Of a stretch of 64,000 nt of DNA, positions 26,703 to 38,005 are shown in pieces. The notes under the pieces were generated by a model. The model worked only from the letters and a program-made list of their open reading frames with translations, did not search any database and was not told the origin of the DNA. Where the stretch lies: contig NC_091930.1 of the NCBI RefSeq assembly GCF_041260155.1, positions 40,423,523-40,487,522 on the forward strand, written 5' to 3'. The first letter of the stretch is position 1. Each line of letters opens with the position of its first letter. Position numbers and translations under genes: made by a program. The DNA comes from Ptychodera flava. Taxonomy: Eukaryota; Hemichordata; Enteropneusta; Ptychoderidae.

Positions 26703-26834
26703 CCTGCCATCTCAGACCAGTTGTTTGTTTAGCTAAATGTGGAGCTGCCGTCAGATGGGTCAAAAGGTTATCTCGGCCTCGATTTAAAAATAAGATGCCT
26801 GCATTTATTTATCTCTATGGCCTGATATGGCAGG
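26703..26834. mobile_element. Small inverted-repeat element (CCTGCCATGTCAGG family)
   Basis: The left arm CCTGCCATCTCAGACCAG pairs with the right arm CCTGATATGGCAGG. An extra single arm with CTGCCGTCTCAGGCCACT follows near 26,909. This is the longest of the three paired copies. Confidence 0.5.
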
Positions 26835-27228
26835 TTTCGTACTGGTCAAGTGGTTACAGCTGTAGTTTGTTGATTTGTATTATCAACTGACAAAAATCGT
26901 TTTAAATATACCCATCTGCCGTCTCAGGCCACTGCAGGTAAAGATGTGCAAATTTAAAACCGCAAGTTGCCTTGGCGAGAAGAATTTGATGTTGCTTAAA
27001 ATAAAATATTCAAACTTTCCTAGATTTTACCGGTATCACCCTGCAATATTTAAACCAAATGTGATGGTTAGTCTTCTTTATTAAAATATAATTTTTGTTT
27101 TTTTCGCACTATTGCTGTTATCACATATTTTTCAATATCGTCACACGTACAAGAACTGTTTATATTTCAGTATGGAAATAACTGATTTTATCAGCTTTGA
27201 AATATTTATTTTACTAGAAAATTAACAC

Positions 27229-27433
27229 GATTGGAACTAATTTTGGTCAATTGAATTTTCATATTTTTCAAATTTCTCAAAAGTGTTCGATGCCATGTAG
27301 CTGAATGTTGCAATATCGTAAATTACTCATAAAAACAAGTGTGTAATATCAAAAAAGAAAAGCAGATTATATAACATTTGTAGATTAAATCGACATAACT
27401 TTACCATCCAATTATCCCACATTTGTTCCAATC
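27229..27433. mobile_element. MITE-like element, about 205 bp, copy 1 of 3
   Basis: The ends are inverted: GATTGGAACTAATTTTGG on the left and ATTTGTTCCAATC on the right, with TCAATTG / CCAATTAT just inside. The interior words ATTTCTCAAAAGTGTT and AAAACAAGTGTG recur at 28,641-28,844 and 32,394-32,596. It is non-coding. Confidence 0.8.
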
Positions 27434-28140
27434 GTAATATTTTGTTTAACGAAATTAAGATACCTTACCTCTTTGGTATATGAAAATTCAATTTTCCCAA
27501 AGTGTATTGGCGCATCTTGTTCCTCTAACAATTTCATATTCACCAAAGAAAACCTGTAACTACTTACAGTAAAGGAAGGGTGTCATCACTCACGTTTTTC
27601 TATTAATGTTAAATTTAAGTAATTTCAAGTAGAAGGACTACTTATGAGATATTACCTGTTCTTTCAAGATAAATTGACGTTTAAAACTTATACAGTAATA
27701 GTCTTCTTTCTGCAATGTTTTACCCGTTCTTTCTCTGACAATATTGTTAAAGGTGTAAATTAACAGACTGTACACAGTAAAGGTGAGGTGCTTACATGCC
27801 AAATAATATAGCGCCCCTTACGTCGTGGCCGAGTTATTAATTTGTATTGTAATATTGAATTCTTGAATGCTTCTCAATGTTGAGATAAAAGGTAAAAGCT
27901 GGCAGTATTTTAACTTGTGTTTGAAAAGCTTCATCATAGTCTCTGTATAGCCTCTCTATAAATATTGATGAAAAAGTTAATACAAAAACAATTTTGTCTA
28001 ACTGGGTAAAGTATGACTGGATTACGTACTATATCTTTTGTTTTCTCTGCATATCAATTAAAATTGTTGCTGCAGACCAAGCCAGGAAGAGGTTCTAGAT
28101 GGCAAAGGCATGAACTTCGTATTATTCTGGTATTATATAT

Positions 28141-28255
28141 TATTGCCTGAATACATGGGTTTATGTGCCCGAGAGCAGGTGACAATTTGCCCGACGCCAG
28201 GAGGGAAAATTGTCTCTTCCTGCGAGGGCACATAAACCCATGTATTCAGGCAATA
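28141..28255. repeat. Long near-perfect hairpin
   Basis: The arm TATTGCCTGAATACATGGGT and nine further bases (28,141-28,170) are repeated in exact inverse at 28,226-28,255. Inside, GAGAGCAGGTGACAATTTGCCC pairs imperfectly with GGGAAAATTGTCTCTTCCTG. The whole 115 bases could fold on itself with a loop of a few bases. It may be a foldback element or the source of a hairpin RNA. Confidence 0.85.
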
Positions 28256-28577
28256 GTATTTTCCTTACATGCCTCTTCAAAGTTCATGCTATTTGACATT
28301 TTGTTACGCGCAGGGCATTTTCAAACAATGTTACCATTATCGACCAGCATCAAACAGACGAAAGTCAAAATAGCAGTGCACGCAAGGATATTTTACATTT
28401 AGCGTTAAGCGTCTACTTTGACGTCGAAAACATCGAAGGGCTTCTGGGTGACCATGGAAACTTTTCAGGACATCGTTTACCGGCCCGCTGCCCGGATGTT
28501 CCTATGTAAATCGATGCACTGATTTGCACTCACATCGAGGCATGTAATAAATGCATTTTCCTGTCATTTACAGTTTA

Positions 28578-28624
28578 CCAATCAATCAATCAATCAATAA
28601 AGCAATAGATCAATCAATCAATTA
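28578..28624. repeat. (CAAT)n microsatellite
   Basis: An interrupted CAAT/ATCA run. Confidence 0.85.
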
Positions 28625-28640
28625 TTATTCATACAACACA

Positions 28641-28844
28641 AATGGAACTGATTAAGGATAATTTGATATTCATATTTTTTGAAATTTCTCAAAAGCGTTA
28701 GGTTCCCTATTACTCAGTGAATGTTGCAATGCTACAAAATTCTCATAAAAACAAGTGAATAACTTAAAAAAACAAATGAGATTACATTTGCTGATCAAAC
28801 CAAAATTACTACACCATCCAATTATCAAAAATCATTTCCAATCC
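28641..28844. mobile_element. MITE-like element, about 205 bp, copy 2 of 3
   Basis: Same family as 27,229-27,433. The left end is AATGGAACTGATTAAGGATA and the right end ATTTCCAATC. It shares GAAATTTCTCAAAAGCGTT and the CCATCCAATTAT inner end. Confidence 0.75.
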
Positions 28845-31800
28845 TGTTACACATAAGGATAGAAGGGTTTCTGCTGTCAAAACTAAAATAAAGGTTATGA
28901 GCTTGGTTTCTGCTTTATTACTTTCAAGAACATAAGAAATGCATTGAAAGCGCAACAACAAAGTCTAAAACTTTCAATGACATCGGCGTCAATATGATAT
29001 TTTATCTAGTTTCGAATCATAGAAAATCAAGGGATCAACAATCCTCTTTCGGGTTCGCCCAGAATTAACTTACCAATTCTAGTAATGCATGGCATATAAT
29101 CATGCTGCAATGTTATTTGCTATAGAGGGATTTTAGTCTGTACAAATATTCTGCAAACATATGAACATTTGTGCAAGGCATTAAAAATCAACTGCTTCTC
29201 ACCTATATTGGACTAAATCGCTAAAAAATAAGAGCTTGGCAATGATTTTTTTCTTAAAACAGAAATACCATCTCTTTTACCATGACCTGTGGTCTATCTG
29301 AATTATTATTTCTTCTTATCTTTTTCCTTGCATTTGTCATCATCAAACCCAAATCAGCTGTAATCCTCAAACTGCATTGTAGTAACTTACAACAGATTTA
29401 ACTTATTTCAACAATTTCTTCTAAGAACAGGTTGAATAAAGAAATCCTGTTAATGGTAGCGGAGCAGTTGATTTATTTCTTACTGTACCACTGTCTGTAG
29501 AAAAAAGGAAGGTGTCATTCCATTTAGACCGACAAAAGAAATTCATTCTTTATTCTTTATTTGTTCTTTATTGCCATCTGTAGTGAAAGTCTTTCTTTGT
29601 GAGCATTTGAGGATAAAGCAGGATGCATTGTTATACATTGTAACACTTTGGCAAAGCTTATACATGTCAATGCAATTGAAATTTAGATACCTGCCATTTT
29701 CCTTGATTTTCGGAGCAGAACTTGAAACTCGACTAAAGTTCGGGCAAATGAGACACGCGTGAAATATTAAGATTGCAAAGTCTACAAATGTCATTAAAGC
29801 CCAAAGGAAGACAAAGTGGAGAGAATTTTGTTTTACGAAAAATATAAGCATTACAAGCTAAGAACATTTGATCAGCTTTAAGCAATGACATCCACCACAG
29901 GCGGTTATTCACGAGAGTTTGGTCCTATTAGCGCCATACAGGACGAGCCGATAGGCAAATGCTACCCGATTGCGGTGTGGGGATTATTACTATTATATAT
30001 CAACGTGTGTGTCTTTGTCGTCTTATTGGGGTGTCCCTAGAGCAGAAAACAGACGTCTGAGAGATCGACAGTCAGAAATACAGCGCCCGGGACCGAGCAT
30101 TTTCAAAAGTTAGTAAAACATTGGCAACATATTCATTGGCATTGCATTATCACAACCCGAACACTAACTTCTAAAAACGACGTGCTGCAGACCCAGAAAA
30201 CTGGCCAAGATTTCAAAGCAAAAGAAAATATAATATTTTTTTTCGTAAACTTAATATAAAAAGAATAATCCTGGCTTTTTGGCAGATTTGCCTCACTATG
30301 TACCGTACACGTCAACTGTCGCAACATTCAGAGGTGGCACAGTGACGTCATGGTTGATGTTTGTGGTGGATAATCCAAAAATATTACAAGTGTGATGATC
30401 AGTTACCCGATTCGGCGAGAGTTGAAGGCTAAAACTGCTCGTTGCATCTAATGTCAACTTTCGTTGCAGTCGCAGGGTCCTGAAGTCATCGCATTGTTAT
30501 TTTTAAATTATTGCTTAACATTGCTGGAACACCCTTGTCGGGTATTTTCCAACTTAAGGAAAAATACCTGATATTCTTTACTCCGAGGAAGTGTTAACTT
30601 ATTTGTTTATGAACGAACACAAGCTTTAATTTTATGAGCGGTGAAGTAAATTATCAGTCGTGTCTCGGCTCCCACTGAATCATTCAAAGTGCATGCTTTT
30701 CACCGTAATCCAATGAGTATGTGCTGCCTTTGAGATTTCTTACATAATCGACCCCGACTTATTTCCAGTGAGAGTTGAGTTAAGAAAGTATGCTTTATCT
30801 GTGTATCGAAATAAGGTCTTTGCTTTTTTCAAAACAAGGCGGTTTGTTTTGGATTAAGTTTACGTAGGTACAGTTCAAGTTCACCGTTTGAGCAGTTGTC
30901 GCTACATGTTGGTTAAGGGGTCCTTTAAGCATTGTTAAAACAGTATTTTAGCATCCGTGGAATGAATTCTAGTTCAATTATAATGTTGCATCGTAGCATG
31001 ATAAAATATAATATATCACTATGTCACAATATTCAACTCGAAGCTTTTTTCCGTTAATGACACAAGACCAATAAAACGCCTTGCATGTGCGAAACAACTT
31101 AAGGGACAGCCCTTAGATAAAAACTCCTAACATCGATCTATTAAATATCTACTAGTATATCATGTGAAAGATAACATACGTCTTTACTGCTGTGGTCAAT
31201 ACATTATATAACAACTGTGTGCGATCTTTGTGTGATAGGTTTAAAACATGTTAGTTTTCTCCTGTTTAGTTTCAACCTATTATAATAGCCAGACGAAACT
31301 CTTATTAGAATATTAGCAATGGCATGATAATGCGGTTTGAACTGCCATGGCTGTCTTAAAGATTAAGTTAATCTCACTTTTTGAGCAGCGAGGACGCTTT
31401 TCCTTGGTAAGTAAAGTGTGTCAAATCATGATTAGTACACAATTATAGGGGTCAAGTACGGCTTAACAACTAGTATGGTCTGTATTCTTCATCAATTTGC
31501 AACTAATGTTGAAGAATTGATATTCAGTCGTGATTTCGTTCAACCTGTGTTGGTCAGGTGAAATTACAATTTTCAGGAAAAACTTGTGTACTTCACCTCC
31601 GGTGTTTTCAACTGTTATAGTCCTAGAAAGACAATGATCGATTTGAAGAAGATTTACGAAACGGGCGTGCTTTTAATTTTACCTTTGTTGGTATAATTTT
31701 TCGTCACCATAAGTGCTTATTGAGAATGGTAAGGTTTGCATTGTTTCACTTCGAGGCCCGCTTGACTTGTTATCAACATCCACACACTTCATGTAAACCA

Positions 31801-32393
31801 CGCATATCATTAAGTCTACGAGGCATTATCCAAAATATTTGTCTTTGCTTGTGATCTCTATGGCAACAAAAGTAGTAATGTGGTGCGGTTTCAGTTTTCT
31901 GCTTGCAAAGCAAAGCGTAACCGTTCATAGCTGTTTTGAACACCTCTGCCTAATATTTTGCTTCAACTGAGTACTTACCCAAGTCAATTTGAAACCATAC
32001 GTGACACCTTTGTCGCGGTAATAGTAAGTTAAACAGACAAATGTATCAATAGCTGTCTACTTCTTTATTTAATCATTGATCGCATAAAACATATGTGCAA
32101 AGTTTTAACGATGAAACACTATTTAATTTTCTTGATATTGTCGTTATACAAAAGGATAATATACGAAAATGACAAGCTATGCGTTTAAAAGCTTTGTTGT
32201 ATTGATAAAGCAAACAATAAAAAAACGCTTTGCGACCTTTAATGTGACCTTGTGCTCTAAATAAAAACTACTTTGATCGAACTTCCAGTGAAGTTTCATA
32301 ACACAAGTATATGTCTTCAACAAATTATTAATATAGAGCATTATAATAATATAATCTATATATATATATATTAATAATATAATTATTAATATA

Positions 32394-32596
32394 GATTGGA
32401 ACTTATTTGGGATAATTGGATCCTTATACTTGTCGAATATCTCAAAAGTGTTAGGTGCCCTATAGTTGAATACTGCAATATTTCAAATAACACAAAAAGC
32501 AAGTGTGTAACGTAAAGAGACAAGCAGATGAGGTTACATTTGCAAAGTAAATCGACAATTACTTCACGATCCAATTGTCCCTAATTAGTTCCAATC
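32394..32596. mobile_element. MITE-like element, about 203 bp, copy 3 of 3
   Basis: This is the best-kept copy: GATTGGAACTTATTTGGGAT on the left is the inverse of ATTGTCCCTAATTAGTTCCA on the right with few mismatches. It is inserted in AT-rich DNA downstream of PARP-A; the matching flank of the next tandem unit (near 42,650) lacks it. Confidence 0.8.
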
Positions 32597-33237
32597 GTGT
32601 TATAGGATTTATAATCATATTTATCAGGCATTCTTTTGAACAATGATATTGTCTCCTTAGGTTATTTCGAGTCTGAAAATTAGTTGACTCATTTAGAATA
32701 ATGTACGAAAAGTCCAAACAGTGGATTCGAATCATCCCGTGATTTCAGATTGTTTCCTTTTGCAGCAATAAGCTGAAGTCCATAAAATATATAATCGTAA
32801 CCGAGACAACGAAAAACCCAACAAGAAAAGAAAGCAAAAAAGGGGGAAATGCAAACTTAATGTGTAAGACAGTGGCGAATGTATTGTATTAAGCTCATAT
32901 AATCCGAAAAGTATGATACGAGCACTGCTATTTGTGTTGATTGTCCAGTGTCATTGTGCCCTTCTTTGTTCTATCGTTTCCCAACAAAATTTTTACCATG
33001 TGCTTGTTGTTGTTTTTAATGAGCGGATGACATTATCAAGTGCATGAATATTTTGGACGAAATCTATAAGTGCGAAGTAATTATTCGTGTTCCAATTTGC
33101 TAATAATCATAAGATATCGATTATCTTTACCTGCAAAACAACAGAAAGTCCAGAGGATATTCATAAGAGCAATTTGAAATAATCAAACAGTTGCGAGTGG
33201 CTCTCGTTTATAATAAATGTCTACATCATTAAATGAA

Positions 33238-33523
33238 TTATTTAAACGTTATAAGATATTCTGGATAGGCCATAGCATCGTAGAAAATGACAAATATGGT
33301 CGGGTTTGCAGTGTTATCCACGACACTGTCGTAATAATCAGTAGAATTGTTTGGATTCTCGGATGGAGAAACCAGCATCTCGCTTCTACCCCGGTGTATT
33401 CGCCAGTCAGCACTTTGCAGAGGTACATGTGCTTGTGACCGTTGGTGTCGCGTTGTGAGAACCTATCCGCTGATGAGTAGTTAGCGTTGAGGGCGGAGTA
33501 ACATCCTCGTCCGTACACAGCAG
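33238..33523 (-). pseudogene. PARP-A last catalytic exon
   Basis: VYGRGCYSALNANYSSADRF opens the exon (the usual phenylalanine of YFA is serine), and FVIFYDAMAYPEYLITFK-stop closes it in a different frame. The one-base shift lies where PARP-C reads EYTQGRRD. Confidence 0.8.
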
Positions 33524-33793
33524 CTGGAAGCAAAGAACAATGAACAGGAATTACGTGCAAAAGCACACATAACAAATAAATACAGTGTCTGTAAATATGC
33601 CTCTCGAAGGTCATTGATGCCAATTTCTCACAGTTTTCGCGACACATTCAGTCGAAAGTGATTTGTCATCATGCACTCTAAGTACACAACGTGGAGAGAG
33701 CAAGAGGATGTTCCTTGCTTTGGCTCAGATTGAATAAGTTTGAGTAATACAGTACATTCTCTCCCCATGCCCTATCAGAGCAGACAGCTTAGA

Positions 33794-33851
33794 TGGTTTG
33801 CTTCTTTAGCACCACTTGTCGATATAATTGCTTATTCTGAATTCTTTTTAT
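33794..33851 (-). pseudogene. PARP-A truncated first catalytic exon
   Basis: Only the start of the exon (RIQNKQLYRQVVLKKQT) remains. It runs straight into sequence that in PARP-B and PARP-C lies about 500 bases further on in the next intron, so an internal deletion removed the rest, including the catalytic histidine. Confidence 0.8.
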
Positions 33852-33918
33852 CTAAAAAGCGAAAACACGTTTCAAAATATCCTTTGAATTAACTTGTTCA
33901 AAATGAGGCTCTGATGCA

Positions 33919-34346
33919 TGCATACATACATACATACATACATACATACATACATACATACATACATACATACATACATACATACATACATACATACATA
34001 CATACATACATACATACATACATACATACATACATACATACATACATACATGCATACATACATACATACATACATACATACATACATACATACATACATA
34101 CATACATACATACAATACATACATACATACATACATACATACATACATACATACATACTACATACATACATACATACATACATACATACATACATACAAC
34201 ACACCACAACACATACATACATACATACATACATACATACATACATACATACATACATACATACATACATACATACATACATACATACATACATACATAC
34301 ATACATACATACATACATACATACATACATACATACATACATACAT
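33919..34346. repeat. (CATA)n microsatellite, about 430 bp, PARP-A intron
   Basis: A nearly pure tetranucleotide array with a few slips. It is open in several frames on both strands (IHTY, YVCM repeats), none of them genes. The same intron of PARP-B and PARP-C carries an array at the matching place. Confidence 0.97.
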
Positions 34347-34787
34347 GCTTCCATGAAGGCATACATATAAACTGAAATGCGTTTCCTTTTATTAATTTGT
34401 TTTGTGTTTTTTCGTGTTATCCTGAATTACCTCTACAATTTCTCTCACTGTTGGTAACATCGATATCTTGAATTCATCTGCAATGTTGATATATATTCTC
34501 CCCTCGACCTGATGAGGGACACTTGCTTAACTTCCTCAGAATCATGCATTGGAGCCCAATGCTTGGGAAGAGAAATACCACCTAAAATGATATAAGCTTT
34601 CTTTGTTAATGAAATTTATTTTCCATTAAGTTGTTTGCTTCCTAACTCTAAGCAACCGATCAAAAACTAAAGATAATAATGGACCGATAAAAATATAATA
34701 AGTGTATGACTTTGTCAGCTACACATATAAGCATTGTAGAAACCGTAGATGCCCCTTGAGAGACCAAATGGCATTCTTAACTAATAC

Positions 34788-35022
34788 GGATATAGTCGTC
34801 GGAACTGCGCTCAAAGGTCGTATGGGACCCATACGACCCATGGCAACAATGTATCTAAGGCACAATGGTGACTGATGACAGTTAAAACATGTCTGTCATA
34901 ATCTATCATCGTATAATTTAAACGTTGCAGCTATGATGATGAGATGCATCTAGATATCGTGCACGAAATACATTGTTTGTAAACAAGAAACTCGCACAGG
35001 CGCAGTTCCGACGATTATATCC
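34788..35022. mobile_element. MITE-like element inserted in a PARP-A intron, with target duplication
   Basis: The ends are inverted over about 23 bases: GGATATAGTCGTCGGAACTG on the left, CAGTTCCGACGATTATATCC on the right. TTAACTAATACGG flanks it on both sides (34,777-34,789 and 35,025-35,037; the left copy overlaps the element edge by two bases). PARP-B and PARP-C have an uninterrupted site at the equivalent place (ATGCCATTCTTAAAAAAATA near 56,590). The element is non-coding and has a diverged relative at 21,627-21,826. Confidence 0.88.
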
Positions 35023-36783
35023 CTTTAACTAATACGGTTTCAAGATAATTCACGTATATTATACATTTTAGTGGTTATCGACTTAGTTGCTACATCTGCA
35101 CTTTCAAGCAAATTATTTGTTTTTATTTTGAACCAGATTGATGTCCATTACCTTACCTTCTTTTAAATCTCTTCTTACAGGAACTTTGGACCCGTCCGTC
35201 AAATCGATCTCTTCCATGGAGTTGAAACATACTTGGTATGAACAGTCATCCAATTCAATAAAGGCGTCAGCATTGCAGGCCTTAAACTCTTGCTCGATAT
35301 GACCAGCAAGTTCATCCTCGTACTCCTAAAAGCCATCCTCGTTCCAGTACAGCCAAGCTACGTTCTTTTCCAGCGCCGTTGCTTCAGACACTCGCCTGTG
35401 CTCTTTTTGCATTCGCTTTAGAAACTGGGCTACTTTGTCATTGAGCCTCATGACAGCTTCTGGCATTCCTGTCAACTTGAGTCGACAAACGCGACCTGTA
35501 TCGACTACCTCTACAGATGCCTGCATGTGAGAAACATTAAGTGGAGAAATAACACGGATAGCTAACTCTTGTCTATAAAACAAAGGTGCACACAAAAAAG
35601 AGAAAATGTGATGAACAAAAAGCGAATATATGCGACTGAAAATCTCCTTACCAGTATATTAATAATGTTGTTCACAAAACTGTGATTCAATAAAAGCCGC
35701 AAATAGAACACTTAACTACCAGCGCTATAGTTCTTACTTCCCTGACACCTAAAAACTCCGTAAATTACACATGAATCACTAATTCTCTAGCCTTACCTGT
35801 AATGATGATGCCAGTTCCTTTTTTTGCACCATGTCTCCGTCTGTCAGACCACTTACATCAGAGTCATCAACAACCTTTGGATAACGGACAAACAAAAAGC
35901 CCTTGCTTAATCTCTGAGTCAATAAACAATGTGCTCTAAATAAAGGCATATATTGACGAATCTCACAACCGAATTAAAGGCTACAATTAGAAGATTGTTG
36001 TTAACTTACCTTTTCGATGACATGCTTTTCGGCGTGATTATGAAGTTGTTGAAATGCCGACTTAACATCGTTTTGAGTGCCAGCATAAATGTCAAAGCAC
36101 ACCACAGGAAAAGAATTCATTCCTCCAGAAGCATCTGTATCTTTTCTGTTAAGTTGAGGAACCATGTGTCTCCCTTTGCGTTTTGCAACTTTCCCTTAAT
36201 TACTAAACAACGTCAGAAATTAATCATTTTGTTAGGAAGTGTGGCTGCGACAAAAAGCTTCCGTATGAACGTTTTTCACCATCGTGAGTAATGTACAGGG
36301 TACATATTTATGCACGCTGGCTTTTCCGGTGTAATGACGATCATGGAACTATCGACATTTTCAATTTTTAACTTGATGGTCAAATATGATTAGTAACTAT
36401 TTTGTGTCTATGTATACGGGACTGTCAAGAGGATTTGCATTCTTACTTTTACTTTTTCTATATCTTTAAGTTTGAAGGTTTACGCAATTAAGTCAAGACG
36501 GGTACATCCCTGCAGCTAACTGGTTTTTACTGTGATTTTTTTTTCATCTCGGTGGGAAATTGATGAAGAATTGTTGGATCAGTAAAATGTTATTAATACA
36601 CAACCTCCTTAATTCAGCATTTTAACGAAGGAAATTTTTTGCTGTGAATTAGGTTCTCGGAAACACATAATAGACTCACTGAACTTCCTCTTCAGCTTTT
36701 TCCTCGGTGAGGGATCACAATAATCTTCCATTGCCTTCTTGAATACGTCCATCATCTCTGGGTTGTAGATAACTATCCAAACA

Positions 36784-37552
36784 GAATTCCAGTCCAACTG
36801 CAACTATTGAAGTCATCAGGAAGAAGCGGGAGTACAGCAAAGTCTTGACACAGTGTGGAGAAATGAAGGGCGTACTCGACCAATTTCTTCAATCTTCAAA
36901 CGATCTTTATTAATAAAACCGACGTTTCGGCAATACACAGATTGCCTTCCTCAGGGTAAAAACTAATAGATAAAAGCGGATAAAATAGAACGTGTCAAAG
37001 GAAGGTGGAACGACTACAGGAATGTAAAATCATGATGACAAATCCTCACAAAAACTAAAAAAGGCAATAAAAATACAGTACTCAGAATAAAAACACTGGA
37101 ATGATGTAAAATACAGGAATAAAAATGAGAATGTGAAAATCAACATAGGTAAAATGGAGAAGGGACTCTACTAACCTAGATCTTGTGAGGTCTGGATGGA
37201 AACTGAAATGTCATTCTCAAGGGAACCCTTAGGTACATGTTGAAGAGACAGAGCAACAAGACCCCCTAACTGGAGAACAAAGAGCGGGGGGGGGGGGCTT
37301 ACAGAAAAGTAGAAGAGAAATCACCCTTCTTTACGGTTGAATCCAATGGGTGACAGCGTTTCAAGTGTAGTAATGTATGAAAGTTCAGTTTTTCTTCTGA
37401 GTTGGGTACTAATAGAGTGCATTTTACAAATGCCACTTACTTGAAAATGAGTAAGATTGTGGCCGGGTTTGTTGAAGTGTTCAGAGACCGTAGTGGTTTT
37501 TCTCTTGCGAATAGTGTAGACATGCTCATATATACGTCTTTTAAACTCTCTT
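36784..37552 (-). mobile_element. 5'-truncated Penelope-like retroelement in PARP-A
   Basis: Read on the minus strand, the element begins in the last part of a GIY-YIG endonuclease-type reading frame (VYTIRKRKTTTVSEHFNKPG, later TLETLSPIGFNRKEG), then an untranslated tail with a G-run, then a terminal segment with a hammerhead-like motif. Flanks TCCAAACA / TCCGAACA (36,776-36,783 and 37,553-37,560) look like an 8-base target duplication, now with one mismatch. Penelope-like elements are known to end this way. It is a fragment, not an active copy. Confidence 0.8.
36919..36957 (-). ncRNA. Hammerhead-ribozyme-like motif of the Penelope-like element
   Basis: On the minus strand, CTGAGGA is followed by the stem GGCAAT / ATTGCC and then GAAACGTC. 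CUGANGA, a helix, then GAAA is the hammerhead core, and Penelope-like termini are known to carry minimal hammerheads. Self-cleavage is not shown by sequence alone. Confidence 0.6.
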
Positions 37553-37901
37553 TCCGAACACTGTTGACTATTTAATATTTAGGTGACGCTTTGATGCCTC
37601 CAGATATTTTTGGCGATTCCTTGGCATGTTTGTAAAGGTATCCTATGTGATAATTCAAAATCTTAAAACCAACCTGGTATTTTGCGCTATTTCGCGCTCA
37701 TTCAACTGATAATATCTACACCACAAGTCACTTTTAGGGCAAAATTATCATAACAAAGGACCTTAATCTAGAACATGTCATATCTCTCACAAACAAGAGA
37801 AGAAATAGTTGTCCTTGCTGCAACCAGTTACTTCGATAGTTAAAATATCGTGATTTATGAAAAAGGTTTTCTACGGACCCGACGTGCATATGATCAAAGT
37901 G

Positions 37902-38005
37902 TCAGGACTTTATTGTCTTGTCGACAGGACAAGACTAAAGCTCAGCCCTACGGCCTAAAGACTGCCTATCGGGACGCAGTCCATCGTGCCATGCTATCCT
38001 TGATG
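37902..38005. repeat. Unassigned conserved repeat segment, PARP-A intron
   Basis: It contains the palindrome GTCTTGTCGACAGGACAAGAC and, on the minus strand, CAATAAAGTCCTGACAC. Matching segments are at 49,327-49,430 and 58,677-58,790, so it predates the tandem duplications. It may be the 3' tail of an old non-LTR element. Confidence 0.4.

Larger units (their letters stand above)
24675..31000. other. Non-coding interval between the pseudokinase gene and the PARP array
   Basis: I find no exon with a recognised domain. The interval holds small inverted-repeat elements (25,142-25,233, 26,703-26,834, 27,229-27,433, 28,641-28,844), a long hairpin (28,141-28,255) and a CAAT microsatellite at 28,578-28,624. 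The open frames seen here, such as 26,660-26,890, have no domain and overlap these repeats. Confidence 0.5.

Noticed and set aside
33852-34375. Several long open frames of IHTY or YVCM repeats on both strands (also at 45,000-45,650, 55,850-56,460 and 63,036-63,605)
   Set aside because: They are frames through (CATA)n microsatellites, open because the 4-base unit has no stop in most frames; no domain and no splice logic.
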